From Calothrix sp. PCC 7103 (GTDB lineage: Bacteria > Cyanobacteriota > Cyanobacteriia > Cyanobacteriales > Nostocaceae), in the NCBI RefSeq assembly GCF_000331305.1, contig NZ_KB217483.1, forward strand, positions 229,534 to 293,533: 64,000 nt of DNA, given 5' to 3'. Positions 26,885 to 36,445 of this stretch are shown in pieces (position 1 is the stretch's first letter; each line of letters begins with the position of its first letter). The notes under the pieces are model-generated. The model saw only the letters and a list, made by a program, of their open reading frames with translations. It was not told the DNA's origin and did no database searches. The position numbers were made by a program, and so were the translations under genes.

Positions 26885-29332
26885 TTAGAATTTAAGCCGT
26901 GTATAAACAGTATGTAGAATATAGAACCAAAAAGTCGTTGTCGGTAACAACCAAGGTAGAAGAATAGCGGCAGATGAGATGTAAAGTTGTAAGCTAATCA
27001 GCGCATAAGCTATAGAAGCCACACTTAGTAGAATCAAAAATTGTCGGTGTTGTTCCGGATTCTTACTGAGATAGTTTAACGTTATTTTACCTAGCAATAT
27101 CGCTAAAGCTGTCATCCACAAATCGGGAATAGGTACAACCATTCTGCTGTTAAGATAGTGATGGGTCATGTAGGCATGAACTTCGCCACCTGTAAGTATC
27201 CCGCGAGTATTATCAGGGTTATCTTGATTTCGCCAATAACCCATTGCTGCTGGTAACTCGAAATTATCCTCGTTGTCTTTCCCGGTTCCTGCTTCTTCAT
27301 ACCCACCTGGTGCGACAATTACGATTTGCTGCTGTATTTTTTTTGGCAAACTGGAAATGGTTTCATATTCGAGTAATTTCCATGCAGGGGTGGTTTGATA
27401 TACCTGCTTTGGTGGAATCGAAAAATCTACTATCGGATGCAACCACATTTGATTTAGGTTATAGCTAAAAGCTGTTAATGGGTGTAGATGCAATCGCGCT
27501 GATGCCAATATCGTACTTTTACTGGTATTATTAATATAAGTATTTACCTGCTGCCACAAGTCTTGTTTACTTGTTAGTTGTGGTTGCGGTGAATTCCGAA
27601 ATTGCTGTAACTCTTGAGAAAGAGCTAACATAAACCCAAAAGCCCTAGGTTTAGAGCTTAATTTATTACTAGGCAGTAGTTGCATATACCACCCAGGCAA
27701 AATTTCCATTTCTCCTGTTAAACTCCAATTATCGCTAGCTATTTGTGGGTGGACGCTTAACCACTTACCTTGAGGATCACGGGTTGTTATAAATACAAAG
27801 CGTGTCGATTGTGACGAAGACTTGAACCCAGTTTGAATTGATTTAGCGAGAATGGGATCGCGTTTTAAATCGGGTCTATCCAATAAGTAATCGATACCCA
27901 CAACTGGCGCCTTCAGCTCCACTAGTTTATCAATTATTTGCGCCATATATTCGCGGTTTATTGGTCGCGGACTTAAAATTCCGGCTTTATTAATTGATTC
28001 ATTATCGATTTGTACCAGCAGTACAGGAGGAGTTATTTTCGCATCCACTTGATTTGTTAGATTACGGTACATTGCTTGTACTAAAACCCGTTTTTCTAGT
28101 AACCAAGTTTGTAAGGGAAGCTGTAAACTAATTACTGCTAAGGCTGAAATTGTAACTGCTTCTAAGGGTGTTGGTGCTAATCTTTTTATGAACTGTTTAA
28201 ATCCAAATGGTTCAAGGTAAAATAATGGCGCCGATGGGTGGCGAAATAAGGAAGGAATTAAATAAGCGCTAGGGTAGGTAAGATTTTTTTCGAGTTTGAG
28301 ATAATCGCAAGCTGTTAATAATGCTTGATGGACATCTTTATATTGGGCAATGGTATTTAAAAATTGAACAAAAATCTCTTCAGCTACACGATTATGCACT
28401 TGCTCTCGCATGACAGCAACTTGGCTTAAGCCCAAATCAATTAATTTATTAGCGATACTTAATCCATCACAGGAATTAAAAACAGCAAATTGCAATCCAT
28501 TTTTTATTGCTGTAGTTAATGGGTTTTCAATTTCGCTCAATAAAATAGTTGCATTTGGGGCGATAGATATTTGCCCACCCGTCAAGTCAGTTTCTTGGCT
28601 ATGTCCAGCAAAAAATAAAATATCCCAGCCTTTATCTGCAGTTAGGTTATTGACTATTTCAGATTTGAATTTTAGAATATCCTTTCCTTGCTGCCAGTCA
28701 ACTTGAACAACTTCAACTTGCTTTTTAAGGGTATCAATCGCCTGCTTCTCTTTCTCAAAATTTAACCCCGTATTATCACCAAAGATTGCTAAAATTCTCA
28801 ATTTACCAGGAGAACGCTTTACTTTTTTGATACTGCGATTAATATGTAATGGCTGTCGGGCGATACGAACTTTAGGGTTAGATAATTGGTCACCAATTTC
28901 CCACCCTTCCCAAGGTAAACGTATTAATTCAGGAGAATTGCAACTAATGAAGATATCTAGGTAATTATTTATATTATTTTTGATTTCCTTGAAGTCTTTA
29001 TTATTTAAATTATTTGTAGTTAAAATTAAACGAATATCATATAATTCTTTACTTCTTAGCCATTGATGGAATTCATATAAAAGCTTTGCCTCTGCCTGAA
29101 CTAATTGGGCTTGCCAATCAACCGGAGGTGGGGTGATAGTGCCTAAATTTACTACTTTTCCCCTCACCCCTTTACTGTAAAATTTCTGATAAGCACGTTG
29201 CCATTCTTGGTATAAATAAATGATACTTTCTGGATAGGGAAGTTCAGCAGTAATTTTTTGATTGTTACTCCATGAAAGCTGGAATAAACATTTATTTTCC
29301 ACTTTTTGTACTTGTAGGTAAAAGTTATTCAT
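26885..29332 (-). CDS. CHAT-CHASE2 membrane protein
   Basis: 815 aa. N-terminal CHAT caspase-like domain (about 90-365) with His244 in LFFAGHSQ and Cys288 in FNSCDG, the expected catalytic dyad. A membrane helix (about 388-410) leads into a CHASE2 domain (about 430-700, PVLLVQIDNESINKAGIL, PVVGIDYLLDRPD), and two or three helices close the C-terminus (about 745-810). A cytoplasmic protease tied to an extracytoplasmic sensor is implied: the CHASE2 signal could switch the CHAT protease. Neighbours in the operon are the DUF1822 protein upstream and the DUF928 protein downstream. Confidence 0.88.
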   Translation of the reverse strand: MNNFYLQVQKVENKCLFQLSWSNNQKITAELPYPESIIYLYQEWQRAYQKFYSKGVRGKVVNLGTITPPPVDWQAQLVQAEAKLLYEFHQWLRSKELYDIRLILTTNNLNNKDFKEIKNNINNYLDIFISCNSPELIRLPWEGWEIGDQLSNPKVRIARQPLHINRSIKKVKRSPGKLRILAIFGDNTGLNFEKEKQAIDTLKKQVEVVQVDWQQGKDILKFKSEIVNNLTADKGWDILFFAGHSQETDLTGGQISIAPNATILLSEIENPLTTAIKNGLQFAVFNSCDGLSIANKLIDLGLSQVAVMREQVHNRVAEEIFVQFLNTIAQYKDVHQALLTACDYLKLEKNLTYPSAYLIPSLFRHPSAPLFYLEPFGFKQFIKRLAPTPLEAVTISALAVISLQLPLQTWLLEKRVLVQAMYRNLTNQVDAKITPPVLLVQIDNESINKAGILSPRPINREYMAQIIDKLVELKAPVVGIDYLLDRPDLKRDPILAKSIQTGFKSSSQSTRFVFITTRDPQGKWLSVHPQIASDNWSLTGEMEILPGWYMQLLPSNKLSSKPRAFGFMLALSQELQQFRNSPQPQLTSKQDLWQQVNTYINNTSKSTILASARLHLHPLTAFSYNLNQMWLHPIVDFSIPPKQVYQTTPAWKLLEYETISSLPKKIQQQIVIVAPGGYEEAGTGKDNEDNFELPAAMGYWRNQDNPDNTRGILTGGEVHAYMTHHYLNSRMVVPIPDLWMTALAILLGKITLNYLSKNPEQHRQFLILLSVASIAYALISLQLYISSAAILLPWLLPTTTFWFYILHTVYTRLKF

Positions 29333-29454
29333 AATTAAGCCTCTTACAATTAAATCGCTTAACCCCCCACGTTACCTTATAGAGCAGAGTGGGAGGTTTG
29401 CAAAACCCTTAAAAAGTCAAGTATGATTGTAATTATAGTTTGGTAAATCATCTC

Positions 29455-30801
29455 TCAACCTGTCTGTCTAATATCAAATGCAAACGGTGGTAACGCCACC
29501 TCAACACCTGGAGCTATACTCACACTGGCAATAAATTTCTCATCCCAAGTACCTGCTACGGCAGTAAATAAATATGAGTCAGTCTGTTGTGGATGTACTT
29601 GCTGTTCTGCCAAAATACCAGTTTTATCACTAATTCTAAATTTCAAATTATTTGGAAGACTATTGGGTGCGGTGGCGCCTAAAATTAACAATAAACTCCA
29701 CGTACTTGGATTACTTTCTGTTGATGAGTTCCAAGCCACTGCATAAATTCTCAAAGGATTTCCAGCTAACAGAAAATTATGATGTCCACATCGCGCTACA
29801 GTCGGAATTTCTATACCTTGTGCTTGTAATTGCATTTGAATTCCTCGAAATTCTTCTGCTGGAGTGCGGAATTCACTGACAGGTGTGGGAGGTAATAATG
29901 TCCAAGCTAGGGATTCTCCTACTTCATCTAGTTCATCCCATAACCAGCGTCCTAAGTTTATCGCAGGTTGTGTAATTAATTTAATGAAATCTAATAAGTA
30001 CGTTTGTATAGATACTGAATTCGCCGTTTCTAGATTATTGATTTGCAAATGATATATCCATTCCAACAATTCAGGAGACCTTAAAACTATGCTTCCCTGT
30101 TCCCAATTTAAAACCTGCCACAGTTCGGTTTCGGGTGATTGTAACTGAGGTAATAATCGCACTAATTCACGTTCAATCGCAGCTAATTGCTGCTGGCGAT
30201 TTTCTGTTATAGCAGGTAAGGGAAGCGCTTCTGGTTCTAATGCGCGTAAATATAATAATAAGCGATTAGGGTCATGTTCAAACCAATTCAAAGGTATTTG
30301 ATATGTCCAGTCCGTTTGAGGGTGGTTAGTTTGAGTAGCTTGAAGATGTTCAATTAATTGTTGGTAAGGCATTAAACCTCGAACAACACAACATTCTTGT
30401 TCTTCGAGAACTTCTACCAATACATAAAAATGAGGAACATATTCAGGTAAATCAACGACTAGTTTTGGTAATAAGACTTGTTCTTCAAACAAATTACCAA
30501 TCGCAATAGTACAAATTTTAAATGAACCCACTTGTAAATTAGTGGCAACAGGAATTGCATTTGCAAGTTCGGGTTTAGCAATTGTTGATTCTTGCCAATT
30601 TACCGTAAAATTCCCATCCCGTTCTTTAATCCATTGCTTTAAACCAAATAATGCTAAACTATTTAAATAAGTTTGCCATTGACGTGAATCATCTGGAATT
30701 TTGCTACTTAAGATTATGGCGTGATTAATATCTTCGGTTTCGAGACTTATAGATTCTGTTGGTAAGCGGTCAAATTCTACTGACATTGTTATATTATTCA
30801 T
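29455..30801 (-). CDS. DUF1822 family protein
   Basis: 448 aa, soluble, no signal peptide. Conserved features of the cyanobacterial DUF1822 family are the Trp-rich N-terminal part (WQTYLNSLALFGLKQWIKE), YVPHFYVLVEVLEEQ and NWFEHDPNRLLLYLRALEP. The C-terminus has the LRIYAVAWNS strand region. The function is unknown. It overlaps the end of the sigma-like gene by 8 bp, so the two are translationally coupled. The same sigma/DUF1822 pairing recurs at 58835-60865, so this is a conserved module. Confidence 0.82.
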   Translation of the reverse strand: MNNITMSVEFDRLPTESISLETEDINHAIILSSKIPDDSRQWQTYLNSLALFGLKQWIKERDGNFTVNWQESTIAKPELANAIPVATNLQVGSFKICTIAIGNLFEEQVLLPKLVVDLPEYVPHFYVLVEVLEEQECCVVRGLMPYQQLIEHLQATQTNHPQTDWTYQIPLNWFEHDPNRLLLYLRALEPEALPLPAITENRQQQLAAIERELVRLLPQLQSPETELWQVLNWEQGSIVLRSPELLEWIYHLQINNLETANSVSIQTYLLDFIKLITQPAINLGRWLWDELDEVGESLAWTLLPPTPVSEFRTPAEEFRGIQMQLQAQGIEIPTVARCGHHNFLLAGNPLRIYAVAWNSSTESNPSTWSLLLILGATAPNSLPNNLKFRISDKTGILAEQQVHPQQTDSYLFTAVAGTWDEKFIASVSIAPGVEVALPPFAFDIRQTG

Positions 30802-32251
30802 AGTTATTATCTCTTGTTTGTAATTGGACTACTCTTCGAGAAGACAAAGCGTCTATAGCTAACTGTTTGCAAAGTCTTTCAGAGAATAAACTAACTGCAC
30901 AATTACTCTGCATACTGGTAGCTTCGATTTCTGCTTGAGAAATTACATTAATAACTTGTCCGTCAACCGCTTCTGTTATTTGTACTTCTAAATTTGCTAG
31001 GCTTGTGGGGCTTGAATATTTTTTTGCTAGCTCGATTACTTGCTCTTTCAATTTTACTAAAGTTTGTTGGCGCACATCCGCGCGAAATTCCTTAAGCTTT
31101 AATAAGCGAGCTACAGCATCTTGGGCACGTAAACCTAATTGATTGGCAATTTTACTCATTGATAGTCTTTGACAATGGAATAATTGTAGAGCTGCTAAAA
31201 AATTATTTGCCTTTTGTGTGTTCTTCTTTTGTAGTTCTTTCAGACGCGATTCAATTACAGTATTGAAGGCAGCATCTAGACATTCTACCATTTGCTTTCG
31301 ATAGTTTTTTAAAAAATCGTCTGTTTCATTAACTCCATCAATTTCGATAATTATATTTTCTGACTTAGCATCAGGGATTTGCTCAAGCAAAGTGAAATTT
31401 TCATTTAGTTCTGCATCTAAAGAGACTGCCGGAAATGAACTACTTCTGACATAAATGCGGTATTCTCGCAGTTGACTAGCAAGTTTTTGCAAATTTTGTA
31501 TCACTGCTTTTGTCGATAAACTATAAATTTCTTTTGTTCGTAAAACTTCAGCGATTTCTTTTAGCTGTTGGTTTGTGGGTGGGTTGCACTTGCCTTTAGC
31601 TTGTTGATTAGCGCGTTGGCGAAATCGTTCAGTGCGATAAATTTTATGATATGCTGATAGTAGTTTTTGCGCTTGCTCTACTTCTAAATTTGTAAAGGAA
31701 TAAAATTCACCTATAATTTTTGGTAATTGTTGAGGTTTGGTATCATTAAGTATTGCCCAATCACTTACCAGATATAAGCCACGCTCTAATAAATATTTAT
31801 TAAGTTCTCTGTGCTGTTTGACTTTTCGACTGACCCAAGTAGTAAGGCTGCTTTTGTCTGGGTCAAAAGTTTCTAAAATTTCCCTACTAAGACACTGGTA
31901 AGTGTTTGATGCTTGTAAACTACCATCGTCATCAAGAACATAAGCAAATAAATCACAACTTGTAAACCCGTGAAAATTGCCAAATAATTTTTCTAATGAT
32001 AAACAGACTTGTTCGATTTGCCAAGAAATAAAGCAAAGTAAACATCGCTGTGCAAATAAGCTTGATTGGCTCGCATTATTTTGAGATAACTCCAGTAATT
32101 GCTTTTGGATGACTATATCTGGCTCAGAATTAATATCACAAAAATTCACAAAAGTTTTAGTGAAAAATATTTTTGCCGACTCGATTTCTCTAAGTTGGCG
32201 TTTTCCACTAGCATTGAGCATTATTAGAGTGTAGTATTTTAGCTGCTTCAT
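30794..32251 (-). CDS. Sigma-70-like protein paired with DUF1822
   Basis: 485 aa. Residues about 95-170 resemble sigma region 2 (ILETFDPDKSSLTTWVSRKV, KYLLERGLYLVSDWAIL). The C-terminal part about 355-400 looks like a region 4 helix-turn-helix (RLSMSKIANQLGLRAQDAVAR). It is longer and more divergent than ordinary group 4 sigma factors. It heads an operon with DUF1822, CHAT-CHASE2 and DUF928, so it may direct transcription in response to the membrane sensor. Regulation of its own operon is inference. A role as a non-sigma DNA-binding adaptor cannot be excluded. Confidence 0.65.
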   Translation of the reverse strand: MKQLKYYTLIMLNASGKRQLREIESAKIFFTKTFVNFCDINSEPDIVIQKQLLELSQNNASQSSLFAQRCLLCFISWQIEQVCLSLEKLFGNFHGFTSCDLFAYVLDDDGSLQASNTYQCLSREILETFDPDKSSLTTWVSRKVKQHRELNKYLLERGLYLVSDWAILNDTKPQQLPKIIGEFYSFTNLEVEQAQKLLSAYHKIYRTERFRQRANQQAKGKCNPPTNQQLKEIAEVLRTKEIYSLSTKAVIQNLQKLASQLREYRIYVRSSSFPAVSLDAELNENFTLLEQIPDAKSENIIIEIDGVNETDDFLKNYRKQMVECLDAAFNTVIESRLKELQKKNTQKANNFLAALQLFHCQRLSMSKIANQLGLRAQDAVARLLKLKEFRADVRQQTLVKLKEQVIELAKKYSSPTSLANLEVQITEAVDGQVINVISQAEIEATSMQSNCAVSLFSERLCKQLAIDALSSRRVVQLQTRDNNYE

Positions 32252-33371
32252 TTGATTGCTTGATAGTTAATTTGTTTTGGATTGGCTTTTCTCCCTATTG
32301 ATTGCTGTTATCGGTTCTTAATTCTCAGCGGTAAGGGGATATGCAGTTTTGTGGTGACTAATAACCAGCTTTGCAGTAATCGCTCCAGGACAATTAATGG
32401 AGGTAGTACAGTAGTCGAGGTGTCATAGTCAGCTGACTGCCTGACAGAAGTCTGAAAAACCCGGTAAAATCAAGGATTTTAATAGAAAGGGTCACTCTTA
32501 CATAAGATGGTAAAGTTATCCGAAGGAAATTGCGAATTGTTTTAATGCCTTGATTGGCACATTTTTATCAAAGCTAGTTAAGTATAAATTAGCTAAGGCG
32601 CCTTTTTAACATCAGACTTTTCAAAAACATTTTTTTGAAGACTTTACAATTATAGAGGTCGAGCCGAGATACTGCCCGTTCGCTCATTTTTTTAGCTCAT
32701 GGCTTAATTAAGGCTTACTGGGCTTATAATCCAGACTAATCAATCGATTCAGGCATTTTCGTTTAGTATAGGGCTTTTAGCTATTTTACGATTTAAGCTA
32801 TCCCTATGCCTTAAATAACCGCTTAAGCTCGACTTTATCCATTTTTCCTGATGCTCCCGTATCTAGTTTTAGCAGAAATACCATTACGAGAGGCGCCTCT
32901 GTTCATCTAACTTTAATTTTAAATATGGTTAGTTATAACGCCCACTACAGATACTACAAAAAAAAGCAGAATTTTCTTTGTAATAGTACTCTTTAACTAT
33001 TTTTCGCAACAAGAGCTAAATATTAACCGAAAATAATACTAATAAAAACTAAATTCAACATAAGCGGAGGTTGTAGCCAAAGGCTGCAACGACGCCACGG
33101 CGCCTGTAATGAATTTAATAAATCATAATATTTTAAAAGATTCAGAAAGCTAATATATGAAAAATATCTAAATTATAGCAATTTGTTTAAAAGTTATGAA
33201 AAACGATTTGGTTTTGGATATTTAATATTCTTTACTAATAAAGTTTTAGTTTTGGCAAACAGTTTTGAACTTGACTATCAAATAAAAACGGAAAAAAAGT
33301 GCAAAAAAGCATAAATAGTAAATGTATTCAGAATCAGTAATAAAACCGCAACGCTCCGGGGGGAGGGCTGC
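32252..33371. other. 1.1-kb spacer without recognised gene
   Basis: AT-rich, stop-filled in all frames. It contains a second copy of GCTCGACTTTATCCATTTTTC at about 32826 (first at about 25626), a small hairpin around GGTTGTAGCCAAAGGCTGCAACG (33068-33091), and three GGCGCC sites. I see no protein or RNA gene that can be supported. It holds the promoter region of the minus-strand sigma-like operon at its left end. Confidence 0.5.
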
Positions 33372-34782
33372 CTTTCATGGGTAGGTATTTTAAATTCAGG
33401 CAGTAGAGAGGGTAATTTGGAAAACATCAAGTCTTGGAATTAAGGAAGGCCAAGGTGAGCGGGAAAAAACCGCCTAAAGGTAGTGGAAGACGATTAAGTA
33501 AGGCAGCTTTAATGGTTACGTATCCACGACGAAAACAGCTTAACCAACGATGGGGCACACTGTCCTTAAAATTGCGTCTAGCAACGTGACTCTTTGGTAA
33601 TTCATCTAAACTGCTAACAGGCATATTCGCATCCACTTTTCCCTTCGGGTTCGCCAGTTGCTTCAAGTCGGCACAGCCGCCCAACGCACTGGCTCACCAC
33701 CAACACTAATTTGCCATAAAGTCGCAATCGCTATAGCGCGAGCCTTTGTCTTTCAGCGCGCGATGGCTTGATAGTTTTAGTTTGATGCCAACAAAACCCG
33801 CCTATGCATACTGTCTTTAAATAAACACTCAATCCAAGACCGCATACTGTACCAACAAGCATCTGCAACTTCGGGTGATAGGTCAGTAACAATCAGCCAA
33901 GGGTCAGTATAACCTTCATCATAACGAGCGTCGAAGGTACATTCAATTGAATTAGTTTTAAAACAAGTAACTTTACCCTTCCATGATTGACCAACTTTGG
34001 GAACTAACGTGTTTAAAGCTATCCATAACTTTTCCCCTTGTTTTTGAAAAAGTCCAATTTGATTAATCCTCAAAAACGGATGCCAACCAACCAATTTAAT
34101 TTGTTCATACATCCAGTCGGCATAGAGTCCTCTATCTGCAGTCACGATTACAAACCAATCTGTTGGTACGGCACCATTAATGTGGTTAAACAGTTCTTGC
34201 CAATGCGGTTTCCAACTTCCTGGTTTAGTTGCCTCAACTATCTTCCAAGCGATAGGGATTCCGCAACCTCTGTACACAATACTAATAGCTAGCACAGTAA
34301 ACCTATCACTCAAAGTTGACGCATCTGCCGCCAAAGCCAGACATTTTTCATCTTCAGGTCAAAGGCTTAAAACCCAAAGTAGTAATGGGCTAAAGCAAGA
34401 TTTTACATCCAGCGATGCTCGTCCAGTTTTGGTTTTATCTTCTGCATCCCAATACCATTCTCGTAGTTGAGTCGCGTACTGTATTTTCTTTTTTACCTAA
34501 CAGTTCTGCTAAAAATACAGAAACTGTCGTCAGTCCACTCGATTGGGTCATCACGATTCCAAAACTCCACATTGCCAACACAACCGCTTGAGGCTTGGTC
34601 AAATTAGGCATTTTCTCTATTACTTTTCTAGTCCACTCTCTTAATTCCTCATTTTTTCCTACTTGCATGATTCTCTCCTACACCCTGACAATTGCGTGTG
34701 CCCTAAATATTTCTGCGGATACACGCTGGGTAAGTATTTTACCGCTATTGGTGCCCCTTTGTGAAATACCTACCCATGAAAG
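33372..34782. mobile_element. IS4-like insertion sequence, degenerate
   Basis: Bounded by inverted repeats CTTTCATGGGTAGGTATTT (33372-33390) and its reverse complement (34764-34782). The 1.4-kb interior carries a minus-strand DDE transposase broken in several places. No clear target duplication was found. Confidence 0.75.
33427..34668 (-). pseudogene. IS4-like DDE transposase, multiply disrupted
   Basis: N-terminal piece from ATG 34668 (EWTRKVIEKMPNLTKPQAVV) is followed by a frameshift near 34490 after GKKEN. The second frame (QLREWYWDAEDK) meets a TGA in VLSL-stop-PEDEK. The catalytic piece 34334-33777 has ALAADASTLSDRF, VIVTADRGLYADWMYEQ and SWIECLFKDS. It is followed by another shift and a C-terminal piece 33684-33427 (HVARRNFKDSVPHRWLSCFRRG). 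The pieces line up collinearly with an IS4-family transposase of about 400 residues. The element cannot move on its own. Confidence 0.78.
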
Positions 34783-34816
34783 AGGTTGGGGGAGAGGTTT
34801 AACCTGTAAAAAGTTG

Positions 34817-34860
34817 CTTTTTGCATACCCCCCTTTTAGCTGAGAAATATAGATAGGCAG
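34817..34860 (+). promoter_or_regulatory. GCATACCCC element 1
   Basis: TTTTTGCATACCCCCC followed 7 bp later by GCTGAGAAATATAGATA. Similar elements lie at 39529, 41990 and 42740, each upstream of a gene of the protease cluster. This copy lies about 260 bp before the CHAT gene at 35081, partly because a MITE was inserted between them. Confidence 0.5.
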
Positions 34861-34922
34861 AACCCTAAAGACTAGTTATCTATAGGTCGAAAAGTTGAAA
34901 AGCCATTACATTGGAGGAATTA

Positions 34923-35034
34923 GGGACTTCCAAATAAAAAAATCTCCAATTTTTTTTTGTGGAGTGGCACCGATGCTTGGAACGGGCAAGGATGCCCATT
35001 CCACAAAATGGAGAATTAAATTATTGGAAGTCCC
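34923..35034. mobile_element. 112-bp MITE with GGGACTTCC ends
   Basis: Terminal inverted repeats GGGACTTCCAAATAAAAAAAT and ATTATTGGAAGTCCC, with a nested inverted repeat TGTGGA ... TCCACA. It is flanked by a TTA duplication (34920-34922 and 35035-35037). It has no ORF. A half copy lies at 9066. It inserted between the upstream element 1 and the CHAT gene. Confidence 0.85.
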
Positions 35035-35080
35035 TTAAAATGAAAGCTTTAATAAGTTTATCGCTCGCAAACTTAAATTT

Positions 35081-36427
35081 ATGATACACATGTCCGCATC
35101 AAAAATAAATCTTCCTCATCGGTTTTACAAAATAGCTATAGTCAGTTTATCTATTTCAAGCTTGAGTCTATTGATATGCAGCATTCTAAATGTAGAAATA
35201 TCTATTCTGAAAGCATCTGTTATAGAAACACCTTCAGAACTTTTTGAAAGCACTGACAATCTTCTTTCCGGAAATTTACAAAAACAAACCCGACAAAATC
35301 AATCAAATAGTGAATATCTGAATGTAAAGCAAATTAAGCAAGTTGCAAAAACGCAAAATGCAACTCTTATCCAATATTCAATTATCTATAATGACGTGAC
35401 TATAAATGGGAAAAAACAAAGTCAAGAGTCACAGTTATTAACTTGGGTAATTCAACCTAATGGTGAAATATCAATGCGTCTGCTTAATTTGCAAGGAAAA
35501 CGATGTAAAGAAAGATTTTCATTTTTAAATTTAATCCATAAAAATCAAGGTTGTTTAACCCAAAATTTGAGATTAAAAGAGTTGCATCAAATATTGATTC
35601 AACCAATAACTGACCTATTATCGAAATCAGAGGGACGAATCATCTTTATTCCTCAAGGAGATTTATTCTTTGTTCCTTTTGCCGCGTTACAAAATAATGA
35701 CGGTCAATATTTAATTGAAAAATACACCATTTCTACGGCGCCATCAATTCAAGCATTAGATTTGCTCTACCAGCGAAAAATGAAGCGAAACGCGGAACAA
35801 TCATCTATTGCCAACAGAAAAAATAATGAATTTTTAATAATCGGAAATCCAACACTGCCAAAAATACCTTCTAAACCAGGAGAAAACCCCTCTCAATTAT
35901 TGCCAATACCGGATGCAGAGAGGGAAGCAAACACTATTGCAAGGATACTTAAAACTCAAGCTCTCACTGGTAATGCGGCAAGTGAAACTGTAGTTGTACA
36001 AAAAATGCCTCAAGCAAAAATTATACACCTAGCGACTCATGCTGTGGAGTTTAATGGCACCAATACAATCGCCCTTGCTTCATCGAATCAAGATGATGGA
36101 TGGCTGTCAATCGAAGAAATCCAAAACTTGAATCTTCAAGCTGATTTGGTGGTATTGAGGGCAGGTAAAACAGCCTTGGGAAAAATCACTAGCGATGGGG
36201 TAATTGGACTGCCTCGTGCATTTTTGGCAGCTGGTGCGGATAGCGTTATTGCTTCGCTATGGGTAGTGGATGATATGGCGATGACATTTTTAATGACTAA
36301 ATTTTATGAAAATTTAAGTAAAAGTCCGGATAAAGCTGGCGCATTACGTCAAGCTATCTTAGAAACAATGAAAAAGTACCCAAATCCTCAAGATTGGGGC
36401 GGATTTACGTCGATTGGCTTGTTGTAA
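35081..36427 (+). CDS. CHAT-domain protein lacking the catalytic cysteine
   Basis: 448 aa (a second ATG is at codon 4). One N-terminal hydrophobic segment (about 17-40) suggests a signal anchor. The C-terminal CHAT domain (about 130-448) aligns closely with that of the next gene (FIPQGDLFFVPFAALQ, IIHLATHA, SDGVIGLPRAFLAAGADSVIASLW). His320 is kept, but the catalytic Cys position, SACDTG in the neighbour, reads RAGKTA here (Gly362). It is therefore probably an inactive pseudoprotease, perhaps a regulator or substrate trap of the active TPR-CHAT encoded 18 bp downstream. Confidence 0.85.
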   Translation: MIHMSASKINLPHRFYKIAIVSLSISSLSLLICSILNVEISILKASVIETPSELFESTDNLLSGNLQKQTRQNQSNSEYLNVKQIKQVAKTQNATLIQYSIIYNDVTINGKKQSQESQLLTWVIQPNGEISMRLLNLQGKRCKERFSFLNLIHKNQGCLTQNLRLKELHQILIQPITDLLSKSEGRIIFIPQGDLFFVPFAALQNNDGQYLIEKYTISTAPSIQALDLLYQRKMKRNAEQSSIANRKNNEFLIIGNPTLPKIPSKPGENPSQLLPIPDAEREANTIARILKTQALTGNAASETVVVQKMPQAKIIHLATHAVEFNGTNTIALASSNQDDGWLSIEEIQNLNLQADLVVLRAGKTALGKITSDGVIGLPRAFLAAGADSVIASLWVVDDMAMTFLMTKFYENLSKSPDKAGALRQAILETMKKYPNPQDWGGFTSIGLL

Positions 36428-36445
36428 TAGTGGGGAGTTCTAAGT

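Noticed and set aside
33427-33684. Independent 85-aa protein
   Set aside because: Its sequence (HVARRNFKDSVPHRWLSCFRRG) is the C-terminal end of the broken IS4-like transposase just upstream on the same strand.
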